Positions 10,101 through 18,109 of a stretch of DNA of 64,000 nucleotides are shown here, piece after piece (position 1 is the first letter of the stretch; every line of letters begins with the position of its first letter). The translations under genes and the position numbers were made by a program. The stretch covers positions 17,513-81,512 of the forward strand of contig JAJNBG010000008.1 of NCBI GenBank assembly GCA_021155905.1, given 5' to 3'. Source of the DNA: Bacteroidota bacterium. Its GTDB lineage: Bacteria; Bacteroidota; Bacteroidia; B-17B0; Aurantibacillaceae. Under the pieces are notes generated by a model, which was not told the origin of the DNA, did not search any database, and saw only the letters and a program-made list of their open reading frames with translations.

Positions 10101-10402
10101 AATTAGAGTTGTTTGATTTACTAAAAAAAGACAGTCTTACAAAAGACGAAGAACAAAAAGTAAAGAATGCAGCCAAAAATTTATTGAAACGTTTAAAAGA
10201 AGAGCAACCAAGTGTATTAATAAATGATTGGCATAAAGATACAGTAACCAAATTACAGGTACAATCAGCCATTAAAACAGTACTTGATACTTACCTACCT
10301 GATAGTTACGATAGAACCGTTTATAGTGATAAGTGTGATACTATATTTGAGCATTTAATTACTATGGCAGCAACTGGAGATAAAAGAGCATTTGTTAATT
10401 AA
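7127..10402 (+). CDS. hsdR: Type I restriction endonuclease subunit HsdR
   Basis: HsdR is the ATP-driven translocase and nuclease of the type I complex. The 1091-residue protein has an N-terminal PD-(D/E)xK nuclease domain, with RPDLIVYINGLP and VFIELKN at about 140-160. The SF2 motor follows: Walker A TQGSGKS with its Gly at about 308, motif II VDEAHRTQ with Asp at 409, motif III FTGTPL, and the late motifs MWLTGFDAPT and QTIARANRV. The C-terminal helical region should contact HsdM/HsdS. All core motifs look intact. The gap to the next gene is 22 bases, so the downstream pair is probably co-transcribed. Confidence 0.95.
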   Translation: MANYISEDQIEKGIIQIFEKKLGYRHLNCHDSDITGREAETDVIIKPLLKKQLVKLNEDVPESAIEEALSVLIKSNNALSPIAANREMFGLIKNGVQVEITNDEDRKEPVIVKIIDFENESENDFLVVSQLWVKGEVRQRPDLIVYINGLPLVFIELKNSNIGIRNAYDDNLTRYKKVIPNLFHYNSICILSNGLETKVGSSFAGYEHFFNWMRVEDEKEVPDKKRIKKFGVSLDYAVLGLCDKKRLLDYYENFIFFYKDTVKICAKNHQFLGVNNAVDNFNLRLQHDADATDTANKGKLGVFWHTQGSGKSYSMIFFTRKVFRKFTGNYTFLIVTDRDDLDDQIYRNYLGAGAFSKSERCRPKNGEELRQMLQTNKRYIFTLIQKFRFDKGKSYPVISDRNDIIVIVDEAHRTQYKDLAGNMRIALPNAQYIAFTGTPLLGSKKLTNDLFGSTVSEYNFQQSVEDGATVPLFYHKRVPEVLLQNDTLAEDFAEIIEEDNLTPEQQEKLEREFAQELSVLKADDRLDTIAKDIVYHFPRRGYLGKGMVISVDKFTAVRMYDKVQYFWKEEIQKLNSEIAKAKTTDEKNELTDIRNWMRKVEMAVVISEEAGEEEKFSLKNLDIKPHRKKINDVDENGNELEDKFKDPKDPLQLVFVCSMWLTGFDAPTVSTLYLDKPMKDHTLMQTIARANRVTDFTLNNKPKKNGLIVDYYNVFRNLKKAFASYGGGTIEGTTDETPVKEKDYIYDLLKTAIDECVTWCTSINIDLEAIIRSNTVFQNLGLFDDYANTILGNDEHKKQYNVYDNAIDALYEACRPEILNRKKEFEMASVIHYLRNVIEGKVDRGDLDNSKRKISELLDESIIAQNTEQSNESVIIHDVSTSADKKEYYISAWKSIDLSKLDIDKLREKFKEAKHKNIEINDLRAFIQEKLELMLSKNSTRIDFAQRLQEIIDKYNSGGALTESYFSDLMNFVDNLKLEEERHIKVGLTEEELELFDLLKKDSLTKDEEQKVKNAAKNLLKRLKEEQPSVLINDWHKDTVTKLQVQSAIKTVLDTYLPDSYDRTVYSDKCDTIFEHLITMAATGDKRAFVN

Positions 10403-10424
10403 CTATTACTAATCACTTGAAAAC

Positions 10425-12518
10425 ATGATTAAAATTGATAACACTATTAAACCACCTTCTTTCACCAGTGAAAGTCACTTAAATATAAAAAAAGATTTAA
10501 AAAAATATTATAAAGATGAAAATGTAGCTAATAAACAAGGCTATTTTAAGTCGGGGTTGGCGTTGATATTAAATGCGGACGCAAAAGAAGCTTTGAAAAA
10601 AGTTTTTCGCAGTAAATGTGGGTATTGCGAAAGTGTAACAAATGGCGATATTGACAATTTTAGGCCAAAAAACGGCGCTAGAAACTTAGATGGAAAAGTA
10701 TCTTCCAAGCATTATTGGTGGCTAAGTTTTGAATGGGAGAACTTTATTTATTGTTGTCCAACTTGCAATAGCTTCAAAGGCAATTGGTTTCCGGTAGTAG
10801 GGAACAGGATGAAAATAGAAAGTACAGATACGCTATTGGAAAAAAATTTACTAATTGACCCAACTACAGAGCATACTGAAGAACACTTTTCTTATGCTGA
10901 TAGTGGTGAAATAATTGGTATCACAGAAAGAGGGAAAATTACAATTGAAATTCTAAAATTAAATCGACAAGAATTAGTTTCTCAAAGAAGAAATGTCTAT
11001 AAAGAAGAAAGTAATAGATTTAATTTAACGAACTTAGGTTCAAATAGAGTAGAAAAAATTGACTTTGTCGATTATTTAGCATACTACCGCTCATTAATTA
11101 ATTCACAATCAGATTTGCCTTTTATTGGAATTAGACTCTTTTTTATAAGAACAAACATAAATACCAAGCCAAAATTAGCATCAAAAATTAATGCTGAAAT
11201 TCCGGGATTCTTAAATATAAAAACTACAACAAAAAAACAATCTCACTTCAAATTTAAAAAGCATCCAAACTTAAAAAGTTCGGTTATAAGTAAAATTGAA
11301 ATTGAGAATTTCAAAAGCATTGAAAATTTAACAATTGACATTAATAATCCACAATTCAAAAATGGTCAATCCCCATGGTTGATGTTATTAGGGGAAAATT
11401 CAGTTGGAAAAACATCAATATTGCAGGCAATTGCAATAGGATTAGCAGGACAAAATTATTTAAATAAAATTTCAGATATATATGATTTTAATAGATTTAT
11501 AAATATTAATGCTCAAAAATCAGTGATAAAAATTTGGTTTTTTGGAGAAGATAGTCCTAATGAAGTAACAATATCTAAAAATAGAGTAACATCAAATGAG
11601 ACTATTAGTCCAACTTACATAATAGGTTATGGTTCTACACGTTTATTTCCAGATGGAACAATAAAACACGAAAAAGTAAATGGCCATGTTAAAATAAAAA
11701 ATATTTTTAAGCCTTACGTTACTCTCAATAACCCAAATGAATGGTTAATTTCAAGAAGTGAAGGTGCATTTAATAAGGCGGCTAAAAGAATTAAAATCGG
11801 GTTAGCATTAAATGATGAAGATAGATTAATCAGAAGAGGTAAAGAAATAATTTTACTTAGAAATAATTTAGAAGCGTCATTAGATTCTTTAAGCGATGGA
11901 TATAAATCATCAATCACTTTAATAGTGGACATTATGAGTACAATGAGTGCCGAATCTTCAGATTATTCAGATATAAACGGCATAGTATTATTAGATGAAA
12001 TTGAAACTCATCTGCATCCGAAATGGAAAATGAAAATTGTAAAAAGTATTCGAGAAGCTTTTCCAAAGTTAACCGTGTTTGCTACTACTCATGATCCTTT
12101 GTGTTTAAAAGGATTATATGAAAACGAAGTAATTGTTTTGAGTAAAAACAAAAACAATAAATTGAAATTAATAAAAAATTTACCTTCTACTGATGAATTA
12201 AGAGCAGATCAACTGCTAACTTCCGAGTTTTTTGGGTTAAATAGTACTTTAGATGAAGCAACTGAGAATAATATAGAAAGATTTTATTTTCTTTTATCAA
12301 GAGCAAATTTAACACTTGATGAAACAAATGAATTAGATGTATTAAAGATACTAATGGACAAGAAAATAACCATTGGCGATTCATTAAGGGATATAATTCT
12401 TTATAAATCAATAGATAAAATGATTGCTGAAAATAAATTTTCAAATGTAGAAATCAGTGATTCAATATTAAATGAAAAAACATTTAATAGAATTGACAAA
12501 CTTCTTAAAAGTTTCTAA
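10425..12518 (+). CDS. HNH-like domain fused to RecF/OLD-like AAA ATPase (Septu PtuA-like)
   Basis: The 697-residue protein has two parts. Residues 1-260 are a TIGR02646-like zinc-finger HNH domain: C65xxC68, a GDIDNFRPK motif, WWLSFEWENF and C111PTC114N. Residues 285-697 are an ABC-like ATPase with a Walker A GENSVGKT at 323, an LSDGYKS signature-like segment, Walker B VLLDEIETHLHP and the H-loop ATTHDP. In Septu systems such an ATPase (PtuA) partners a separate HNH nuclease (PtuB). Here an HNH-like domain is also fused to the ATPase. Residue 78 is Asn, where the family and the adjacent gene have His, so this copy may be catalytically weak or structural. The gap to the next gene is one base if that gene starts at 12520. 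Confidence 0.8.
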   Translation: MIKIDNTIKPPSFTSESHLNIKKDLKKYYKDENVANKQGYFKSGLALILNADAKEALKKVFRSKCGYCESVTNGDIDNFRPKNGARNLDGKVSSKHYWWLSFEWENFIYCCPTCNSFKGNWFPVVGNRMKIESTDTLLEKNLLIDPTTEHTEEHFSYADSGEIIGITERGKITIEILKLNRQELVSQRRNVYKEESNRFNLTNLGSNRVEKIDFVDYLAYYRSLINSQSDLPFIGIRLFFIRTNINTKPKLASKINAEIPGFLNIKTTTKKQSHFKFKKHPNLKSSVISKIEIENFKSIENLTIDINNPQFKNGQSPWLMLLGENSVGKTSILQAIAIGLAGQNYLNKISDIYDFNRFININAQKSVIKIWFFGEDSPNEVTISKNRVTSNETISPTYIIGYGSTRLFPDGTIKHEKVNGHVKIKNIFKPYVTLNNPNEWLISRSEGAFNKAAKRIKIGLALNDEDRLIRRGKEIILLRNNLEASLDSLSDGYKSSITLIVDIMSTMSAESSDYSDINGIVLLDEIETHLHPKWKMKIVKSIREAFPKLTVFATTHDPLCLKGLYENEVIVLSKNKNNKLKLIKNLPSTDELRADQLLTSEFFGLNSTLDEATENNIERFYFLLSRANLTLDETNELDVLKILMDKKITIGDSLRDIILYKSIDKMIAENKFSNVEISDSILNEKTFNRIDKLLKSF

Positions 12519-12519
12519 T

Positions 12520-13392
12520 ATGATTTTTTTTGATAAGACAAAAGGCATTAGACCAACCTGTTTTGATGATATACACTCAGATCTAAATAAAGAAAAGCAA
12601 GAAGCTATTAATTTATTTAAAATTAAAAAAAATTATCTGGAGAAATATAAATATAAGGCATACAATAATGATGAAATAAAGACTGCCCTAATAAAATTAT
12701 TCCATGGTAAGTGCTGTTACTGTGAGTCAAGAATTGCAGGCACACAACCAGGAGACATTGAACATTTTCGTCCTAAAGGAAAAATAATAGATTTTGACTC
12801 TAATGAATTAAGGCCGGGCTATTATTGGCTAGCATATGATTGGGATAATTTGCTTTACGCATGTAGAAGTTGTAATTCACTATGTGGACAAGAACTTGAG
12901 GATGAGGATGAAGTGAAGGTTGTAGGTAAAGGAAATAAATTTCCTTTAGTTAAACCATATAGAAACATTTTAGATCATAAAATCGGGATAAATAATGAAG
13001 AAGCATTTCGGCTGTTAATTAATCCATGCATAGAAGATCCTGAAAAGTTTTTTCAATATGATGAGCAATATGCAAGTATTAAACCTAGTTTTAAATCTGG
13101 ATTCAAAAGCCAACAGGCACAAACATCGATTGATATATACGGATTGACACGTCTACAATTGGTTATAGACAGAAAGCGAGTACTTGATGATGTGTTTTTT
13201 TTGATAGAGCAATTGAATTCTTATTTAGATGATTTGAAAACTGCACAGAAAAATAAGACCATTGACAAGGTTAAACTTGAGACGAACATCGATAAAATCA
13301 CTGACAAGCTTGAAGAAAAGGCAAAAGAGGGTGAGCCTTATGCTGGGATGGTGCGACAGCTATTGAAAAATCATATAAAGACTGTTAAATAG
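12520..13392 (+). CDS. HNH nuclease, TIGR02646 family (Septu PtuB-like)
   Basis: This 290-residue protein carries zinc-binding C65CYC68-type and C115RSC118N motifs and the HNH core GDIEHFRPKG with His at 82, followed by YYWLAYDWDN. The C-terminal part is helical and charged. An ATG at 12472 would add 16 residues and overlap the upstream gene. I chose 12520 because it follows the upstream stop directly, and because it places the CxxC motif at the same residue numbers as in the fused paralogue. Such proteins are the nuclease partners of Septu-type ATPases and also occur in some retron systems. No reverse transcriptase is present here. It ends the defence operon. Confidence 0.8.
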   Translation: MIFFDKTKGIRPTCFDDIHSDLNKEKQEAINLFKIKKNYLEKYKYKAYNNDEIKTALIKLFHGKCCYCESRIAGTQPGDIEHFRPKGKIIDFDSNELRPGYYWLAYDWDNLLYACRSCNSLCGQELEDEDEVKVVGKGNKFPLVKPYRNILDHKIGINNEEAFRLLINPCIEDPEKFFQYDEQYASIKPSFKSGFKSQQAQTSIDIYGLTRLQLVIDRKRVLDDVFFLIEQLNSYLDDLKTAQKNKTIDKVKLETNIDKITDKLEEKAKEGEPYAGMVRQLLKNHIKTVK

Positions 13393-13396
13393 TATG

Positions 13397-14188
13397 TTAT
13401 CTTTCTTTATAAGAAACCGGTCTATTAAACTGGTTGGTACTGATGCTCATTTTAAATTCGTTGGAGTATAAGGAATCCCCACCGTTTAATACTTTTAGGC
13501 GGCAGGAGGTTAAAAAATCACCGCTACACTTAACGCCCCGTGTAAACGCAAAATACTGTGGCGGTATATCTAAGGTATAATAACTGTTACCGCACCAGCT
13601 ATGACTCCAGTATTCAATAGCTCTCCATTTGCGGTGCTTGTCCTGCGCTTCCACGATCATCATGATGCTTCCGTCCTGTATTTCTATAGTAGCGGTTTTA
13701 GTATTAGAAACATTGGCAATATATACAGGAAAACTTTTTACGTCCTGCGTGAGCGTATCATCCTGTAACAAGGGTCTGTTGTCATCAAAACTCCGGTGAA
13801 ATAAATAGCTTGCCCAGATAGGACGTTTCGTCATTGTAATTTCGTGAATGGTATCCACGATCACTACCAACCCTTTTTTGGAATAGGTTTGTTTAACTTC
13901 TTCGGTAGGTTTCCAGAATTGATGAGTCTTCATGGTATCCGCATACTTTCTATCGGGATCAAACTCTGAGCAAAAGGGTTTCACACATTCCAGGTCGTAC
14001 CAGGCATTCATCATATATTGTGGCATGAGGCATAAGCTGCTTTTTTGTTTATCGGTTTTAATGATGGGAATTTTAAACTCAGGCTCTTGGGGAGGGATTC
14101 CGCAGGATGATAATACGGTAATGATGCTTACAAACAATAAAATCGTAAGTATACTAACGACGATTAAAATGGGATTAAAGCTTCTCAT
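13397..14188 (-). CDS. Predicted lipoprotein, function unknown
   Basis: The 263-residue protein starts with a charged residue, a long hydrophobic helix and a lipobox-like VLSSC, giving a mature N-terminal Cys at about 29. Lipid anchoring in the outer or inner membrane is therefore likely. The mature part has several strand-rich segments and pairs of Cys, and I do not recognise a family with certainty. It may belong to one of the DUF lipoprotein families of Bacteroidota. The N-terminal 40 residues closely resemble those of the short gene at 16762-16962, including the GIPP motif after the Cys. It converges on the defence operon, with only four bases between the two stops. Confidence 0.65.
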   Translation of the reverse strand: MRSFNPILIVVSILTILLFVSIITVLSSCGIPPQEPEFKIPIIKTDKQKSSLCLMPQYMMNAWYDLECVKPFCSEFDPDRKYADTMKTHQFWKPTEEVKQTYSKKGLVVIVDTIHEITMTKRPIWASYLFHRSFDDNRPLLQDDTLTQDVKSFPVYIANVSNTKTATIEIQDGSIMMIVEAQDKHRKWRAIEYWSHSWCGNSYYTLDIPPQYFAFTRGVKCSGDFLTSCRLKVLNGGDSLYSNEFKMSISTNQFNRPVSYKER

Positions 14189-14510
14189 AGTTTCAGGTAT
14201 TAAGAGATTAAACGAGGGATGCTATGTTAAAGTTAATTTCATTGCCTCTCAACAACTACGACAAACTCATAAGCAGTAACATCTGCTTGGCAACTGGTTA
14301 GTAATAGTGTATAAGTGGTATTTATTTTTATAATGTAATTGCTTTATTTAGATACAGGAGGTGGTTTAATTGTATCTTCTACATAGTTCTAAGAGTACGC
14401 TCCCGCTCCGCCGCATTTGTAATGCTGCGGTACATAACAATGCCTACAAAAACCTCTAAAAAATCCCTGAACTCTTTCATTTCTTTACGGAATACTGCCA
14501 TGTCTTTAAA

Positions 14511-14774
14511 CAGGTAGTCATCTTTCTATATATGGACATCCACCTTTACACGCATAGATAATCTCCTTTACACGAACAGAAAAGTACTTACTCACTTGTA
14601 GACTAGTACTTATCTACACAGGGATAAGCACTTTACCGTAAACAGACAAGCCTTTATCCACGTGGGCATAGCCACCTTTCTATTCACAGGCAAGTACCTT
14701 TCCACAGACAGACAGCTACCTTCCTCTGAACAGACAAAGTCTTTCCATCAGGTAGACAATCCCCTCTTCCGACG
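14511..14774. repeat. Degenerate 22-bp tandem repeat, about 12 units
   Basis: Cutting the sequence every 22 bases from 14511 aligns about twelve units around a consensus near CAGACAAGTACCTTTCCACA. Examples are TAGACTAGTACTTATCTACA at 14599 and CAGGCAAGTACCTTTCCACA at 14687. Units differ from one another at many positions but keep the same length. 22 is not a multiple of three, so the array is not coding in one frame. Weaker units may extend it slightly on both sides. Confidence 0.7.
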
Positions 14775-15049
14775 AAAAAATACCCTCACTACAAATGGAA
14801 ATCGTGCTATCTATGAATAGAAAATAGCTTAGGCATTTAAAAAAACGATGGCTTAAATGGATTGAAATGTTAAAGCGATCATGCCAGCTCCTGGCTCTTC
14901 AAAAAAATTTTTCTCTCAAACATCCAATATTTACAGGAAACAGAAAATTTCTTTGCTTCCTTAACATTTTTTTGGCGCCTGTTAAATTGCATTTTGGCAC
15001 AGAGCTTGGAAATTGTGTTGGCGAAAGACCCAAAATAAAAATTAAAAGC

Positions 15050-15073
15050 GCTTCGACTCCGCTCAGCGTGACA
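15050..15073. repeat. Small interspersed repeat (GCTTCGACTCCGCTCAGCG type)
   Basis: This is an inverted copy of the motif seen at 904-927, lying in the gene-free stretch before the gene at 15219. Confidence 0.55.
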
Positions 15074-15218
15074 AAAAAAATAAACCTGATGAATAATTTT
15101 TACTAAACCACCTCTTGATCTAAAGTAGCAGCGCAAAATTGATTGAGCGTGTTTTTTGAACAAAAACTTTTTAACGACATTAAATAATGTTTTTGAAAAA
15201 ATTTAAAATGTAAAAATT

Positions 15219-15914
15219 ATGTCACAAGCAAAATTTATTCCGACATCGGATTCAGACAAAGTTGTTTGGTTAAACAACTTCACCACCAAAATGAGTTTAT
15301 ATGCCACTCCTTTAGGTGTAACCACAGCAGAGTTAACCGCCCTGCAAAAAGACAATGCTTACTTCTCTTACCTCATTAGTATGATGGAAGTGTATCGTCA
15401 GAATTTATTAAACTTAGCCGGTTACAAAAACATGCTCAAGCGTGCCGTAGGTCAACAACACATTGGTGCTTTACCAGCACTCCCTACCCTACCCGCTGCT
15501 CCTCCAGCCGTTTCGGAGGGCGTGTTCGATAGAGTGAGCAAGCTGGTAGCACGTATCAAAGCAAGTTTAAACTACAGCGATAACATTGGTTCCGATTTGG
15601 GTGTTATTTCTCCAACCGAAACGATTGATGTTACCACCATGCAACCCGAAATTAAAATTAACCTCGAAGTTGGTAAGCCACACCTCAAATGGAAAAAAGG
15701 TTATTCCGATGCCATCGATCTTTACGGAGATCACAATGACGGACAAGGCTTTGTATTCATCGGCCGCTTCACCCGCAACGAGTACCTCGACATCACACCT
15801 TTAGCCACCGGCAAAGTGTTTGATGAATGGAGCTATAAAGCCATCTATGTGATTGCCGATGTACAGGTAGGCTTGTATAGTAAGGTAACCAGTGTGGATG
15901 TGAAGAAAATGTAG
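15219..15914 (+). CDS. Conserved hypothetical protein, Bacteroidota type
   Basis: The 231-residue protein has no signal peptide. The N-terminal half (about 1-90) is helical. A Pro/Ala-rich linker (PALPTLPAAPPAV) follows at about 93-105. The C-terminal half is strand-rich, with LEVGKPHLKWKKGYSDAIDL and the closing WSYKAIYVIADVQVG segment, which resembles a fibronectin type III-like fold. Similar small proteins are common and often repeated in Bacteroidota, but I cannot name a function. It is a single-gene unit, closed by a clear terminator just downstream. Confidence 0.75.
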   Translation: MSQAKFIPTSDSDKVVWLNNFTTKMSLYATPLGVTTAELTALQKDNAYFSYLISMMEVYRQNLLNLAGYKNMLKRAVGQQHIGALPALPTLPAAPPAVSEGVFDRVSKLVARIKASLNYSDNIGSDLGVISPTETIDVTTMQPEIKINLEVGKPHLKWKKGYSDAIDLYGDHNDGQGFVFIGRFTRNEYLDITPLATGKVFDEWSYKAIYVIADVQVGLYSKVTSVDVKKM

Positions 15915-15938
15915 CCTATTCTTTTCTCTCTCTTTAAA

Positions 15939-15966
15939 GGTCCTCCAGCAATGGAGGACCTTTTTT
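15939..15966 (+). terminator. Rho-independent terminator after the gene at 15219
   Basis: Stem GGTCCTCC/GGAGGACC with a six-base loop is followed by six T residues, 25 bases after the stop codon. Confidence 0.9.
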
Positions 15967-16000
15967 ATACTTGCTTTTTTCATTGCTAAAAAAAGAGAAT

Positions 16001-16533
16001 GATACTTTTGCGATCCCGATAGCTATCGGGAGTATCCAAAAGCGTTTCTTATTTACTTTTTTCCTTGACGAAAAAAGTAACAAAAAAGTCAAGGCGAAAG
16101 ACCAACCGCCATTTGCCCCGCAAAAACCTTTATGAATGGCGGTTCACACTCTTTATTCATGGCTTTTCTATTTTTGCCTAAGGTATAAATGAGTGCTTCG
16201 CAATTCACCAAAATCACCCGCACTATTACCAACGTATGAGTTAGGTGCTGGCGCTTTACTGTCAAAGTTTTTACTGCAGCATTCGAAGTTTAATAAAAAG
16301 TAAAACCTCTGATCGAAGTTTTATAGCACACCTATATCTTACAATAGCATGATGAACATCAGGTGTGGGACTATGATTTGTGCAGCAATAGCTGGAAAAT
16401 GAATAAAGGGAAGGTATGCGCAAGCGGATTCATTTTAACAGCGGTTGATGCTGAAGTGATAACGGCAGCAGCAAATTGCCTATCACAAAATCATAAGCTT
16501 TTTGGTTACTTTTTGGCTGCAAAAAGTGACTAA
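16001..16533. repeat. Structured two-arm repeat element, copy 2
   Basis: The element begins with GATACTTTTGCG and the palindrome CCCGATAGCTATCGGG, then an A/T-rich hairpin. The left arm (about 16095-16160) has CCAACCGCCATT paired with AATGGCGGTT. The right arm (16373-16494) opens with ATGATTTGTG and closes with CACAAAATCAT. Its inner stem is AAAATGAAT/ATTCATTTT, whereas copies 1 and 3 have AAAAGCAAC/GTTGCTTTT at the same place. It ends with the A/T hairpin around TTTTTGGCTGCAAAAAG. No convincing gene lies inside. Confidence 0.7.
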
Positions 16534-16696
16534 ATAAAATTCAAATAAATTTAGTTCTAAATTGTTTGCATGGAAGGCAAAGAAAGGAAGTAGTAAGTTT
16601 GGCTGCAAAAAGCATCTTAAAAAATATCAAGACAATTTAGTTCTAAAATTGCAAATTGCAAAACTCAAAGAAGCATTAGCTAGAGGCAATAAAAAA

Positions 16697-16726
16697 ATCC
16701 CCTCAGTAATGGGGGGATCTTTTTTA
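16697..16726. terminator. Terminator-like hairpin
   Basis: ATCCCC and GGGGAT pair around a short loop, with T residues on the right and A residues on the left, so the hairpin could work in both directions. On the minus strand it lies just past the small lipoprotein gene at 16762. No clear plus-strand gene precedes it. Confidence 0.6.
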
Positions 16727-16761
16727 TTGGGGTTAAACTCCAGGCGAAAATTTTTACCAAA

Positions 16762-16962
16762 TCAATATCCTTCCGGGCCTTCGCCATCCACTGTGGCGCC
16801 AGACATCGCGTAGGTATTTTGTGTATCAGTTTGAAGGTGGGATATTTTATACTTAACCTCTTTCGGAGGAATTCCTTTACACGATAAGATGGTGATGGTC
16901 GTTACAAAACACAAAAGCGTTAGTAAACTGATACAGATCAAAGTGGGATTAAAGCGTTTCAT
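16762..16962 (-). CDS. Short predicted lipoprotein, related to the protein at 13397
   Basis: The 66-residue product starts MKRFNPTLICISLLTLL and reaches a lipobox-like ITILSC, then KGIPPKEVKYKI. This matches the first 40 residues of the 263-residue lipoprotein at 13397-14188 almost position by position. The remaining 25 residues do not match anything I can see there. It could be a truly small lipoprotein or a truncated paralogue whose 3' end was replaced. A hairpin terminator follows the stop on the same strand. Confidence 0.5.
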   Translation of the reverse strand: MKRFNPTLICISLLTLLCFVTTITILSCKGIPPKEVKYKISHLQTDTQNTYAMSGATVDGEGPEGY

Positions 16963-17026
16963 AGGACCGGATTTTAAGAGATAAAGAACAGGAGCATGCT
17001 ATTTTTATTTACTACATTTTTACCGT

Positions 17027-17212
17027 TCAATGCTTCATGAGCTTATCGTCAAAATAGTCATCAGGCCTTCTGGTCATATAAATGGTTCTGCCACATTTAG
17101 CGCAAATGGTTTCGCCACTGTGTTGTTGTATAATTAAATGTGGGTGGGAACAAGTTAGGCTTTTGCCTAGTTCCAAAAGGAATAATCCTCTTATTTTGTG
17201 TAACCGGAACAT
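17027..17212 (-). CDS. Possible small zinc-ribbon-like protein
   Basis: A 61-residue frame contains CSHPHLIIQ, then GETICAKCGRTIYM, giving a CxH...CxxC pattern seen in small zinc-binding proteins. The N-terminal 15 residues carry no motif and the true start is uncertain. It lies in a repeat-rich stretch, so chance coding cannot be excluded. No partner gene suggests a role. Confidence 0.3.
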   Translation of the reverse strand: MFRLHKIRGLFLLELGKSLTCSHPHLIIQQHSGETICAKCGRTIYMTRRPDDYFDDKLMKH

Positions 17213-17318
17213 GTTGTATCTTTTTTCTATGAAATTAAAACATTTTGCAAGTGAGCCCGATATATTTAGTTAAGGACTGTTTTTAAATAGCCGGATATAA
17301 CATTTCCTTGCTTAGAAT

Positions 17319-18040
17319 GATACTTTTTGACTTCGGCACGCTCAGCCGCCGAGTATCCAAAAGCGATTTCTATTTTTTCTTTTTGCTTGATGAAAAAGAA
17401 ACATTTAGAATTACTTTCTATTTCCTGTCGCGAAAAGAAGATCACAGATGCTCTGTATGTACTTTTGGACTTCGGTACGCTCAGCCACCGAGTATCCAAA
17501 AGCGATTTCTGTCTTACTTTTTTCCTTGATGAGGGCAATTGTGTAGTACACAATTGAGCCAGGCAGTGGGTTGAGTAAGCAAAAAAATCAAGAACAAACG
17601 CCAACTTGTTTTTGCCTACGGCGTTCCCTTTTCTTTTTCTTTTTGCTTGAACAAAAAGAAACAAAAATTCAAGAACGAAAACCAACCGCCATTTTTTGCC
17701 CGCAGGGCTCCCCAGGAAACGGAGTGAAAAAATGGCGGTTCGCACTTTTCGTTCACGTCCCCGCGCCAACTGTGGTCATAGCTTTATCATTCTCTCGTGA
17801 GATAAAGACGTATAAAATAGATCGAAATTTTATAGCACACCTCTATCTCACAAGAGTATGATGAACATCAGGTGTGGGACTATGATTTTGTGCAGCAATA
17901 GCTGTAAAAGCAACGTAGGGACGGCATGCGCAAGCGGGTTGCTTTTATCAGTGGTTGCAGCTGAAGCGATAGCGGAAGCGGCAAATTGCCTATCACAAAA
18001 TCATAAGCTTTTTGGATACTTTTTGGCTGCAAAAGTATCA
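17319..18040. repeat. Structured two-arm repeat element, copy 3, with nested extra left ends
   Basis: This longer copy starts GATACTTTTTGACTTCGGC and repeats the left end near 17459 (TACTTTTGGACTTCGG). A third A/T hairpin follows near 17630. The left arm (about 17680-17755) pairs CCAACCGCCATTTTTT with AAAAAATGGCGGTT. The right arm (17882-18004) is the ATGATTTTGTG type with inner stem AAAAGCAAC/GTTGCTTTT. The right end is GGATACTTTTTGGCTGC. Several chance frames cross it. The repeated left ends suggest one element or fragment inserted into, or recombined with, another. Confidence 0.7.
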
Positions 18041-18109
18041 AAGAAAGTAAAGAAGAGAGTTTGTCTGTAACTATTACACAATTTTAAGTTATAGTTAAAA
18101 ATAGTAAAT

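Larger units (their letters stand above)
14280..15218. other. Long gene-free stretch
   Basis: No convincing gene is visible. The stretch holds a degenerate 22-bp tandem repeat (14511-14774) and one small palindromic repeat (15050-15073). The two overlapping opposite-strand frames at 14867-15163 run through this repeat and have no recognisable motif, so I left them out. A short AT-rich leader precedes the gene at 15219. Confidence 0.6.

Noticed and set aside
12472..12519. Extended start of the stand-alone HNH gene
   Set aside because: The extra 16 residues overlap the upstream gene; the start at 12520 follows the upstream stop and aligns the CxxC motif with that of the fused paralogue.
10425..13392. 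Retron with Septu-like effectors
   Set aside because: No reverse transcriptase gene or clear msr/msd region is visible near the pair.
2041..13392. Integrative element carrying the defence operon
   Set aside because: No integrase, tRNA target or clear flanking direct repeats are visible.
14511..14774. CRISPR array
   Set aside because: The 22-base units are adjacent without spacers and diverge strongly, and no cas gene is near.
14867..15163. Two overlapping opposite-strand frames
   Set aside because: They overlap each other, cross a small interspersed repeat and show no motif.
16562..16813. Plus-strand 83-residue frame
   Set aside because: It runs through a terminator hairpin and over the small lipoprotein gene, with no recognisable motif.
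17266..17861. Several 70-170 residue frames on both strands
   Set aside because: They lie within the structured repeat, overlap each other and are rich in Phe/Lys from A/T tracts.
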